A stretch of 64,000 bases of DNA, taken from assembly GCA_030248195.1 (NCBI GenBank), contig JASAND010016500.1, positions 1 to 64,000 on the forward strand. The letters run 5' to 3'. Within the stretch, counting starts at the first letter, position 1, and each line of letters opens with the position of its first letter. The stretch comes from Trissonchulus latispiculum. Lineage: Eukaryota > Nematoda > Enoplea > Enoplida > Ironidae. Shown in pieces: positions 31,940 through 54,967 of this stretch. The notes under the pieces were generated by a model. That model was not told the DNA's origin. It did not search any database and was given only the letters and a program-made list of their open reading frames with translations. Both the position numbers and the translations under genes were made by a program.

Positions 31940-33610
31940 ATATTGAGCCAGAAATTCGATAAAACCGTTAAAAACTTGTATTTCTCGCAATAATAAACAC
32001 TTTAAGCCAAAAATTTGGACTTTTTTGAAAAATTTTGCAGAATTTACCCTAAAAATACCCAATTTTTGGCTGGGGTTACCCCCCCCCAATTACACCTAAG
32101 CCTCCACCCCCCCCAAATTCTAACCTCAGGAAATTCAAAAAATGGCATAAAAACGCAAAATTTTCTGTATTTTAACGCTTTTTTCGTCAAAACAAGACTT
32201 GTTTTTATCGTTTTAGGCGTTTTTACACGGTTTTAAAGCTATTCTAAGCCAAAATTTGAGGAAAATTTTTTAAAAAATGACCATTTTTGGCAAAATTTAG
32301 CTAACTTTTTGGTCCCAAAAAGTGCTGGGGGAGGGGTTCGGGAGGGGGTAACCAAAAGTGGGGTGGAGGGATAGTCAAAAAATCTGGGAGGGGTAAAGTT
32401 GGTAAAAAAATCTGGGAGGGGTAAAGTTGGTCGAAAATTTGGGGGGCGGGGGTACGTACCCCCCCCCCCCCACCTCCCCCCTGGTGAAACTATGGTCTGG
32501 ACTCTCCGTGGGGGGATCTCACAGGGGGCAAACTGTAGCCTGGTGCACCTATGCCCTGCCCTGGAGTTTTGGGGGCGGGCCCCATTCTTAAACCTCCCCT
32601 ACCCCAACGTCGCCCCACCAAACCTCCCCCAGAAAATTTTTTCTATTTTTATGCTATGCAACAAACTCGCATTTTCAGCCTTTACTAATGCCTAGAAACA
32701 TCCAACCACGAAGTAATTTTAACAGACAAGAAGAATCCAAGTCTAAAATAAGTTCAATATTGAGTCAGAAAATCCATTATACCGTTAAAAACGTGTGCTT
32801 TTCGCAAATAAACACTTTAAGCCAAATATTTATACTTTTTTGAAAACTTCGTAAAATTTGCCCTAATGTAGGTCGAAAATTTTGGGGACGGGCGGGGGTG
32901 CCCCCAATATATAGGTGTTACCAGGTGACAGTTTGCACCCTGTGAGACCATAGTTTCCCTGGAACTTCGGGTCTGAAGGGGGGTAAATCTTGACCGACCT
33001 CCGAAATGTGATAGGGGGTATCCCCCCCAGCCCCGACCCCCATCCCAGAATTCGGACCTCGGAAATTTCGAAAAATTGACAAAAAATGCAAAATTTTCTG
33101 TATTTTAGCCCTTTTTTCATCAAAATAATTCTTCTTTTTAACGTATTTGCACCGTTTTAAAGCGATTTTATGTCAAAATGTTAGAATAAGTTTTCAAAAA
33201 ATGACCATTTTTCAGCTTTTGGGTCCAAAAATCGTTCGTTGGGAGGGCAGCCAAAAGTTTGGGAGGGTAAGTAAAAAAATCTGGGGTTGGGTAAAGTTGG
33301 TCGAAAATTTTGTAGGGGGATACCCACCCCCCAACCCCCCCTCCCCAAAGGAAACTATGTGTGAGACCCCCCTCACGAGAAGGAAGATCAGATCCCCCTC
33401 CTATACCCAACCTTGACTACTCCCCCCCAGCCCCAAGGCGGGCTCAGACACTCCCTTCTTCCCTGTCTCGGAGATATTCTTCAAGGGTTACCTCTTACCT
33501 TACACCATAGGTGCAATTGGGGGAGGTTTGTTCTCGCGAAGTCGAAGATTTTTAAAATTTGGCCTGTGAGCGAATTTTTCAGGGCAAAATTTTTTATCAA
33601 AAGGGGCACC
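31940..33610 (+). repeat. Second composite block of G/C-run modules
   Basis: Two direct repeats begin near 31930 and 32745 (CAATATTGAGYCAGAAA, ACCGTTAAAAAC, AATAAACACTTTAAGCC), about 815 bp apart. Each is followed by a module with AAAACGCAAAATTTTCTGTA and TTTTGGTCCCAAAAA (near 32130-32330 and, more diverged, 33060-33230). These modules match 26525-26720 and, inverted, 25010-25210. No gene is supported. Confidence 0.6.
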
Positions 33611-33619
33611 CTCTGGTTC

Positions 33620-33917
33620 CTGGGCTTATGCTAGAGGGTACGGGCGGGGCCCAAATTTCCCTCTACCAAACCAAAGGATGCCCCTTTTGCCCTGAAAGAT
33701 TCGCTCAGAAGGCCAAATTTTCAAGAAGTTTCCGAATTCGCCAGAGGGTTTTTACTAATTTTTTGCCTTTTTGACCACTAAATCTGTCTATTTTTGCAAT
33801 AACAACTGACCAAAAATCGCGCTATATATATATTTTCCGAAAACTTTTCGCCGCCCCTCCCCAAAATTTCTTGCCCCTCGGACTTATATACCCCAAAAGA
33901 CGCTAGAATAAGCCCAG
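33620..33917. mobile_element. G-run MITE with CTGGGCTTATTCTAG ends, copy 2 (298 bp)
   Basis: CTGGGCTTATGCTAG at the left end faces CTAGAATAAGCCCAG at the right end. The interior shares GGGGCACCC, GAAAGATTCGCTCAGAAGGC and ACTAATTTTTTGCC with copy 1. It lies about 180 bp upstream of the demethylase start codon. Confidence 0.7.
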
Positions 33918-34097
33918 GGTGTTGGGGAAAGGTCGTTTATGGCGTCCCCCGGCCCCACTAGAATTCGTAACCCTAGGTCCCTTTAGTTAATACACCTACG
34001 CCGGTCGGAACCGCGGCCTAACGGTCTTTGCATCCGTAATATATAAGCGCATATTTGTATATATATACGCCATGAATGTTGCTTTTTAACATATAGG

Positions 34098-46404
<12,307 letters not shown>

Positions 46405-47067
46405 GTGCTGGAATTCTGTCTGCGAGTTGCGACACGATGTACAAGAGTTTTTTGTATGGTAAATTTAACTTATCATACAGTCCCTTTCATCTTCTCTCAA
46501 ATTTGATTCTAGTTTTTCTCTTCTCTTTTGTGCTTGAAACAGTACTTGGCTTAATGAAGATCCAACCAATTCCGTTTTTGTAGTAAATTATAATGCTGGA
46601 ATATTTAATTTTACTGGGCTTGTTTATTTAGTGTCTCTTTTGGGAACCATCAATTTTAACAAAAACAAGATTGCTACACAAAATTTTTGATACTGATAGT
46701 GTAAAATAGTGTTTGCTGAAATTTGATAGATTCCTTTTGATGTTTGTTGATGTTAAGTCATTTTAAGTTGTGTGCTGAATTGTGTACGTGTTGCGTTAAA
46801 CTTATTGTTTAGTTTGGATATTGTTCTTGTTGTTGTTGCATATTGCAATAAGAATAGTTTGCAATGATTTAGTATCGATTTTGTTGATTTTAAGTTTACT
46901 TTACTTTTTAGTTTGTTTATTGATGTATTTCTATTCCAAGGAATTCACCGCCCTATCGCTACACGGACCCAGCTGCCTGCCTTTTCTGTATACGTCTTAT
47001 TAAGGTTTTGTTTTTGAAACTGAATATTATCAAATATATTAAAACCGTGAGATGTTATCAGTTGGTC
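46405..47067. other. 3' flank of KDM4, T-rich
   Basis: T-rich non-coding sequence that should include the 3' untranslated region. I did not find a clear AATAAA close to the stop. Confidence 0.4.
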
Positions 47068-47922
47068 CAGTGGAGTGGTGTGGATCGGATCGGCACCCAA
47101 AATTACTACTGGCCAACAATCTGATCCGATCCAGCCAAGATCGGCTGACAATCCGATCCGACCAAAATTAAAATTTTAATAATTATAGACAATCAATTGA
47201 AGTGTCCTATTCAGCAAACTATTGCTTAAAGAGATGCTTCAACCAATGACCCATTATTTAGAATATGTATTTGGTTTTTTTTGCAAAAATACTTTTTAAA
47301 TGACATAAAGGAAGCTCAGATCTGTTGTTTGTTACCCTTTTCCATCGTCTAAATTTCGCAAAAGTAGTAATGCTGGACAACTAAAGACAAATATACAAGT
47401 TAGAGATAATTAAAACAAACTGTTGATTAGACTATGTGAAAATCCTGCAAAATTTTTGTTTTCAAAGATTCTATTTCCAGGGCTTGAAATTTAATTTTAG
47501 CAATCGTAAGAACAAATTGGTTTGTTTGGATGGCGTCATAAATGTTTTAATTGGTTGGTTGTCTCAACAGTTCAAATTTCAGAGATTATGAAACCTTTTA
47601 TGCACAGAACGCAAACTTATATTAGTTCGGAGAACTTTCTCTAATTCTTACGATACGTACCTTACCTGAAGAAAAATATACCATTTTATTGTGTTCTCTA
47701 TTTTACTTTTTTATCAGTTTCTTCCATAATTTGAAGAAAGGTTATCCATAATTCGTAATAGTTTTTAATTTCCATTTGAAATATGGGCAACTCACCAAAA
47801 TTTATTTGTGGCTAATGAAAACAAACCGTCATGTTCAACAGAAAATCAAGCCGATCCCATCCAAAAATTTGTCGATGCTATCCGTTCTGCCTATCCGATC
47901 GTTCCACATCACTCGTTTCCAT
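47068..47922. mobile_element. Probable hAT-like element with GATCCGATCC motifs (about 0.85 kb)
   Basis: The left end CAGTGGAGTGGTGTGGATCGG is imperfectly mirrored by the right end, whose complement reads ACGAGTGATGTGGAACGATCGG. GATCCGATCC-type motifs are repeated next to the left end and appear in decayed form at the right. No exact target duplication was found. Confidence 0.5.
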
Positions 47923-48666
47923 GGGAAATATGATTGTATCAAATATTGTGCGTAGAATAAAATCAGATATTATTTCGGGTAAATTTTTTGACACGTTCTG
48001 TGACTCTGTTTTTAAGTTTTTTTGCAAAGTACGTTAGAAGCTTAGGCGTTTGTGTACACCTATCCATTGATATTTCACTCGTATCTGCGCTTTTGTGTTG
48101 GTTAGTGTTTGATGAACTTTTATACCTATAATATGTATAGCTCATGATGTATTATATATTTTGTTACTGTTATTTAAATAAGTTGTACAATAATTTCGTG
48201 ATTTTATTTTTTCTGGTTAGTGATGTTGTTTTGTCTTTTCAATGTTACTTCGTCCAGTTATTTTGTATGCTTATGTTTTTGCTTTCCATAATAGAATGTA
48301 AGTTTGTCATAAAACATGTAAACTGCATTTCAAAAGTAGGATTTTTCATTTGAAGCTGATTGTCTTTGCTTTCTTTGAAATTTAAAAACAGGATACTGTA
48401 TCTTTTTGTTTTTCAAGGTGGGCACTTTGTTGTTTTTACTAGTTTTTGCTATTTATGTTTTTCGCTATTCATATTGCATAGTCCATAATTTTGTTTTGAT
48501 TAAAGCAGTGGTGTTGTTTCAGTCTAGTAGGATGGTGAAATAAATACATAGGGCAACCAGAAGTACTTAATGAAAAAGCATCTATTGATTTGTCCCGAAG
48601 CCTGAGTGAGTAGTTTTTCTGGACCTTTTGTTTAATTGCAGAAGTAAGAGTTGTGGTGTCCGAATG

Positions 48667-48977
48667 TAGAGTTGTGCCCGGGCCTTGAATCGGGGCCTGG
48701 GCCAGGTCGGGCCCGGTTGTTGGGGCGGTAGGTTCGTCCCGGGCCTGGGAGGCCCAGTCAAATTTTTGCTGTCCATTTTTCTAATTTTTTCCCACAATTT
48801 CTTCACTAGAAAGTCCAATTTAAGCTTAAGCGAGTTTGGCTAAGTTGTAATAAATATCACTAGCTATTGTTTGGCGCTGTTTTTGTATGCCGGGTCTTGG
48901 ATCGGGCCCGGCCCGAGGCCAGGCCCGGTCGATTCAGCAGGCCCGGGCCGGGGAATTTTCTTAACGGCATAACTCTA
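48667..48977. mobile_element. hAT-type MITE with GGGCCCGG arrays (311 bp)
   Basis: TAGAGTTGTGCC at the left faces GGCATAACTCTA at the right. Both subterminal zones are dense in GGGCCCGGCC and GGCCTGGGCC palindromes, with an AT-rich centre. The ends match the YAGAG terminus shared by five other elements in this window. Target duplication is not exact (about four of eight positions). Confidence 0.65.
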
Positions 48978-49236
48978 CCAGTAGGTTGCTTTGGTAAAAT
49001 AAACGAATGGCTGTCAACAGTGGCATTTTGTGGAGCATTTATTAATGGTCTCGTGCTACTTCTGTTTTAGCATACATTCTTGCAGTATACAGCGTGGTTG
49101 TTGCAGGCGACTTTTATTGAAGGCAATTGTTCGTTTTGGCTAATTCGGTTATTTTCTGTCATATTGTTCAGCAGTAGCTGTTATATAGCAGATCTAGATC
49201 CAATAGTCGTGCTTATGACAGCTCCACGACACTGGT

Positions 49237-50473
49237 TTACAGCGTATCCAACCAAAGGTTTCTTATCCCACTGAAGAGAAAGAAGGCAGCTTGCAGGAGA
49301 GAAACTGCGGATGCACCAATAAACAATGACATCGAACCGCCGACGTTGCTGAGAAAGAAACCAAGGGAGTAAGAATAGAATTCCTCCAATGTTGATGTGT
49401 CCTCAATGTTGTCGTTGAAGTGAATATCCAGCTTCCCAAAAATAGGAATTCCAGTAGTGTATTGTAGTGTATCTTGTATGCTTACAAAGGACATTGCAAG
49501 ATTTGATGCAAGACTGTGTGTAGTTGTAACATTCGTTGTATTTAGCTACTGAATTGCCAATGGGTGTTACAGCGGGTAGCCAGATGACACAATGATTCCC
49601 CCGATGCAGGCAGTTTCTGTGAAGCATGTGGAACAGTTGTAGTAACATTTCTTGAACACTTCCAACCAGCATTTATCCTGACAAGCCGCACCAGGAATGT
49701 CGTTTTCTTCCATTTCAGCATCGCATGGTTCCTTTGGAAGGTTCAATTTCAGCGTTTGCTCAACATGGACCGCAACCCGACTATGCGTTCCCAGCTTCAG
49801 CGTTCCAATTAAATGGGAACCAATGTAGAGTTGAAACAAGTTCTCCACAGAATCTATCCGTTCAAAATTCTGTATCTTAAAACCGATTGATGCATGAAAT
49901 GGTCCCGTTTCATTCATGCCATCAAAAGGGACAATTTCGCAAAGTCGCCCTTCTTTCATGTCGATAAACAGTTTCGCTGACTCAATTTTTGCGGTATTTA
50001 TCATGTTATCATAGGGACTGATAAACTTTAGTTTAGAGTAAGTTTTATTTAGCAACATTTCCATTGAAGTGTTTCCTAGTTGGCCAGTAAGACACTGGGT
50101 CTGGTACGTTGTGCTTCTACTGGAATTGAAAATTTCATTGTGCACCAGTGACGTAGTCGAGAACGTCATTGGTGCACAATGAAATCTTCAGTTGCTTCCA
50201 AAGTTTACTTTTGTACATTTTGTGCGAAGTCGGATAGGTTGTGTACTTGGCCAACTCAATTGACAGTTGAATGGTCAATGGTGTAAAGGAAAGCAACAGA
50301 AACCCTGAAATTGAACGTGCCCAGCGATTTTCAGGAAACGTAAAATCACTTATACCATGAATAGTCGATTTTGAAGCATATGTTTGCCATAAGCTGAGCT
50401 TGGATTTGGTACCCATGTCTTCTCGCTGCACTACACTAAGACAATGTAGTTCTAACCGACCGACCAAAATGAA
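49237..50473 (-). pseudogene. DEG/ENaC-family sodium channel pseudogene
   Basis: Four minus-strand segments together look like a degenerin/epithelial sodium channel. First comes an N-terminus with the gating STIHGIS motif and TM1 (RWARSISGFLLLSFTPLTI). Then come a cysteine-containing ectodomain with CWLEVFKKCYYNCSTC, a segment with AKYNECYNYTQSCIKSCNVL, and a TM2 region with SNVGGSMSLFIGASAVSLLQ (GAS filter). The segments alternate between two frames, breaking near 50155, 49590 and 49490, with two in-frame stops (near 49566 and 49545) in the main frame. There are no introns. Conserved landmarks outlive the frame, so this is a recently decayed gene or a retrocopy; clustered sequencing errors are less likely. 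Confidence 0.8.
50132..50185. repeat. 23-bp inverted repeat at the first frame break of the channel pseudogene
   Basis: ATTTCATTGTGCACCAGTGA (start of the arm, 50132-50154) is mirrored at 50163-50185 with one mismatch around an 8-base spacer. The frame break of the pseudogene falls inside it. Confidence 0.8.
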
Positions 50474-50592
50474 GCAAGAAGCAAGAGTCGGCTTGGTGGA
50501 ACTCCAGTCTGCTAGTTATTGCAACTATTAATATTTGTTTTATTATTACAAATTATAATAAATTGATATTATTAGTATAATTATCTCTTTAA

Positions 50593-51574
50593 GGTGGTGA
50601 TTCCTTTTGGAGACATCAACTTTGAACCGTTATTACTCAACCATTACTTGGAGTTAAGAAGCCATTTTTATATCAAAATGCAGCTTAACATTTGTTCCTT
50701 CTAATGAATACAACGAAACTAACTCTAGTTCTCGGAAATTATTTTACTGTATTTTCAAAGTAATTTAATTTTCCAGATTTTTTGCAGACTAAAGTAAATT
50801 TTTTCGTGAGGCATCGGCCACATCATTCGATTCCACTATCAAATAGCTGGGGACCCTTTTTTAGTTATTATGAAACCGCTATTCTTTATAAAGAAATTAG
50901 CTAAAATGTATGCGCAACCTGGATTTTGCCTACTTTTCCAAACTTTGGCAAGCGACCACTTTAGCTAGAAAGCAGCAATCGGGACAACTAAAAAAGGGTC
51001 CCTGGGTATTTTAGTGTAAAACACGTCCAGTAAGTGGCAACCATCTAGCTTGCATAGTAAATGCTCCACACCCGCTGGAATAAATTTGATCATGTTTTTG
51101 CAAAAACTACATTTTCTATGATAGCAGCGTACGGGGTAGCAGTTAGAAGATTATAATGTCAAGGATAATCGGTCTCGACGAGACCTTCAAATTGACACCC
51201 GTAGTTTAATTTTACGGCTTAGGTAGCTCAAGAAATGGCGGATAATTTGATTTCTGCAAAAATGACAAGTTATTAACCCCAAAATAGGAAAATCGACTAT
51301 ATCTCACGATAGCGAAAAGCTGAAAAGGTACTTCAAAAAGGAAAAATGTAGAGCTCGACAAGATCTTTCGAATGACTATAGTCATAGCTGTATAGCAACT
51401 ACCTAACTGTCAAAAATTGACAAAAACCACCCTGAACGGAGACGTCGAATTTTTGAAGCGGGATTGCGCGGAGGGTATTAGAATGCTAAAAGAACTTATT
51501 TTGGGAAGTTTCATCAAATTTCATCTTGATTTGAACCGTCAATCAACAATATGTGCCCAAAAGGAATCACCACC
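50593..51574. mobile_element. TTAA-flanked element, copy 2 (982 bp), piggyBac-like
   Basis: GGTGGTGATTCCTTTTGG and its complement form the ends, flanked by TTAA at 50589-50592 and 51575-51578. No transposase is encoded. The ends match the nested 248-bp element at 30097-30344, including GAGTTAAGAAGCCATTTTTA and GGGATTGCGCGGAGGGT. Inserted about 120 bp upstream of the channel pseudogene. Confidence 0.85.
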
Positions 51575-51578
51575 TTAA

Positions 51579-52056
51579 GAAAGAAACAGCCTTTAGATTA
51601 ATTTTTTGATAAAAAGTATTTTCTTGTCAGTATATTTTAACGAGCATACCCATTCCTCATATATAATTTTAATAGATAGTTTAATTTTGTTGCATTTCAG
51701 CCAGAAGCTTCAGCACAATAAAGAGAGTAAATTTGCAGAAGTTAAATCCACAGACTCCTCTCCATTAACGTCAACAGAGACTTTAAAACATAACACGTAC
51801 AGATAACCTGATTATATGATACGTAATTTATCAAAATCAAAATCAAGGGAATGGCAAGTGAACGCAAACTGAGAAAAAATTCAAACATCATACTAGCTAG
51901 CTACCAAGTATAAAAAATAAAATAATTGCTCGAAAGCACAAAATACATAACAGAAGGCGCGATGTTTAATATTACATAAACAGGTAGGGCATAAGTGCTA
52001 AGCACAGATTATATAACGGACTAGATTATATAAATTAACCAAATCGGATTATAACA

Positions 52057-52136
<80 letters not shown>

Positions 52137-52138
52137 AT

Positions 52139-52170
<32 letters not shown>

Positions 52171-52332
52171 ATAATTAACAAAACGATGGGATGGGCAACC
52201 TACGTAATTACATTAGTTTACATTATACCTTATGATTGTCGTGCAGATTAGAATTAACACATATCTAGATGTCACCAACATCGAGGTTGTCCTCAGCGCA
52301 ACCTGACTGTATTATCCCTATTTGATGTGGGA
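51579..52332. other. AT-rich stretch with a (TTA)n microsatellite
   Basis: About 110 bp at 52059-52170 are nearly pure TTA repeats with a few interruptions. The rest is AT-rich with no gene seen. Confidence 0.7.
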
Positions 52333-52340
52333 ATACCTAT

Positions 52341-53059
52341 TAGAGACCTGCACGGGCCGAATTTTTGCGGCCCGGCCCAGCCCGGCCCGTGAAAAATCTT
52401 TCTTGGCCCGCCCGGCCCGGCCCATGAAAGGTTTCGGCCCGCTCGGCCGGCCCGTCAAATTTTTCGCCCCGCCCGGCCCGGCCCGCGAAATTTTTTATTC
52501 TTTCAGAGAGTGCAAAATTTCAAAAAATTCCAAATTTATTATTGAAATTCAGTTTGAAATTTCTATGTTGTAACATTACGTCAATGAATTGAGAGATTTG
52601 ACATTAATTTTGAGCGTAAACTCTTGCAATTAATAGTTTAAATTGCGTTTTCCAAATTTAAACAGTTTGAAGTCTGGTTTTGAATGTTTTGAACCACAGG
52701 GTTGTGCTGGACAACATCTGAAACGATAATTTTTGAGTAACTTTTCACGAATCAAGAAATGAGCATAAGCATTACCAAGAGTAGATGATAGGAAGAGTAT
52801 GATACGGGACTCTTCCAAGCGTAATTGGCCTGTCAGACGCTCGGCACATTAAGCTCAGAGATCAACAAGCACAAAAATCTTGGAAGGTAAACATTTGAGT
52901 TATTTTTCATTAGTAAAACCTCGCAAAAATAATGGGAGCAGGCCGGAAACTCTGCCCGCCGCCCGGCCCGGCCCGTGAAATTTGGCCGTCGGCCCGCTCG
53001 GCCCGGTCCGCGGGCCGGGCTGGGCCGGGCCGGGCCGCGGGCCGTAATGCAGGCCTCTG
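52341..53059. mobile_element. hAT-type MITE with GGCCCGGCCC arrays, 8-bp duplication ATACCTAT (719 bp)
   Basis: Perfect 8-bp target duplication ATACCTAT at 52333-52340 and 53060-53067. Ends are TAGAGACCTGC and, complemented, CAGAGGCCTGC. Arrays of GGCCCGGCCC lie in both subterminal zones, with the right one being the longer. The centre is AT-rich without coding sequence. The exact 8-bp duplication assigns it to the hAT-like superfamily. Confidence 0.92.
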
Positions 53060-53771
53060 ATACCTATTATCTACTGTACAAACCAAAATTTGTTAGCAAT
53101 ATTCTGGAAAGCTAGGGATACCAGAGAATGTTAGTTAGTCTGGACATTTCTACTTTTGTTGTAAGTGTCACACAGGACAAAACTAAAACTAAACTGCGTA
53201 ATTAAAACGGAACTTGCTTGAACCAAAGCTTGTTTGCAACATTCCCGTTTTTGCCAAAGTTGTAATTATCCTTATCTAAGTGGTCAGCCAAGGGAGCCAT
53301 TTTTATTTACGCTATAGTCATTTTTATGAGTCCCTGTTGTGAAATTTCATTGATAGCACACAGCTTGATCATCAGCCCTCCAAAACTAATTCAGTCTTGA
53401 GCAGCGGAAATTATCACCAGCCAAGATCTACCATTCTTATTAAGCTCTCAGCATGGCGCGTCCGGTTTCAGAAGTTTAGCTTTCAGTCACATTACATAAT
53501 AGTATCCAATTTCTAGCCACTTGCCCGTCGTACCTAATGTTTAGCTGTGTGCCGACTGGGCGCCTTGGCTTGCTGTGACTCTTCCATTCAACTAAAGTTT
53601 TCTCTTGAAAGCTAGAAACTGGTATAATGTTGATCAGACCGCATTGAGTACGTTAGAAACTGAGCCTGTTTTTCGGAAGTTTCGTCTACAGGTCACGTGA
53701 CTGATTCGGATTTTCATATAGTACAAAAGAGTATTCCAGTTTTTTAAAATTAACTTCAGCAAAACGTGGGG

Positions 53772-54959
53772 TAGAGATGAGGATTTTGGCTCGCGGCTCG
53801 GCTCGGCTCGGCTCGGCTCGGCTCGCGAGCAGAGCCGAGCCGAGCCGGCAACAATTTCTCCCGAGCCGAGCCGAGCCGAGCCGGAGAATTGAAACTCCGA
53901 GCCGAGCCGAGCCGAGCCGACCCTATTGAAAAATTTTAAGTTCACTGTAATTACTTGTTAATTTGTTCAAACAAAATAGCCAGCAAGTTTTGTTTTCTGT
54001 TTTCAACTTTGTCGTCTAATTTTCCGTTTTCCTTGTCTTTATTCATATCTTATTTCCACGCCAACTTAGTTTAAACGTTAGGCTGTGCTTGAAGTAAACT
54101 TATGTATAGTGTAGTTAGAAAGAAACATTTTGACTTAATTATTTCAATGTGTCATATTTGGTAAATATTACAATTAAAATTTGTATTGTCTTACTACTGC
54201 GGCTTTGGGTTTTTGTAGTAATTTATTACATAGCAGAAAAGGTTGTTAAACTTCTGATTATATACCAGAAATACTTAGTATTAATTTAAGGTTTAAAATT
54301 ATTTTGCGTAATTACAATTGACTACGATTATGGCTACGATCGGCAGAGAGCAATTAGAGGATTAGAATTTTTTTAAAATTAAAAATAATGCAAAAGAATT
54401 CTGAATTTTATTGTTGAGTTCTCAAGCATTTTGCAGTTTATCAGATTATGCCTTTTCTAAAGACTGCGGAAAACAAAAAGTTTATTTCTGATTTCTCGGC
54501 GTTTATCCATGGCTCCTTTCCATATTGTATACATAGAATAAAATAATAAATTTTATGCAAAACAAGCATGAATGGGCGCCCGCCCAGTATCGTAGAATAT
54601 GTATACATTTGCCAAATAGCAATATAATTAAACCTTATAATCGTGTACTCTGCAGCTCGCAGTGTCTCGGCAATAATTGAATTTTGGTGATTCACCCTGA
54701 TACACAAAAGCTAGGCAGCTGTTTTCAGGCCTTTTGTCTAAGACAACGTAGAAAATCCACAATTCGGTGCAATCGGTCAAATTTCAAATTTCAAGCTGGG
54801 CGAGCCGAGCCGAGCCGAGCCGACCCACTTTCAATATTCTTCCGAGCCGAGCCGAGCCGAGCCGGGTATGACCGCGAGCCGAGCCGAGCCGAGCCGACCT
54901 CACTTTCTCGCGAGCCGAGCCGAGCCGAGCCGGAAAATCTCGGCTCGTCCTCATCTCTA
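53772..54959. mobile_element. hAT-type element with GAGCC arrays, 8-bp duplication ACGTGGGG (1188 bp)
   Basis: Perfect 8-bp duplication ACGTGGGG at 53764-53771 and 54960-54967. Ends are TAGAGATGAGGA on both sides. Each subterminal region holds blocks of four to five GAGCC (GGCTC) pentamers: three blocks at the left and four at the right, separated by short unique spacers. The centre is AT-rich. Open frames over the arrays translate to Ser-Arg-Ala-Glu-Pro repeats and are artefacts. Confidence 0.93.
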
Positions 54960-54967
54960 ACGTGGGG

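Noticed and set aside
49237..50473. Programmed frameshifting in a working DEG/ENaC gene
   Set aside because: Three shifts plus in-frame stops would be needed, no slippery-site pattern is evident at the breaks, and one break coincides with an inverted duplication, so decay is the simpler reading.
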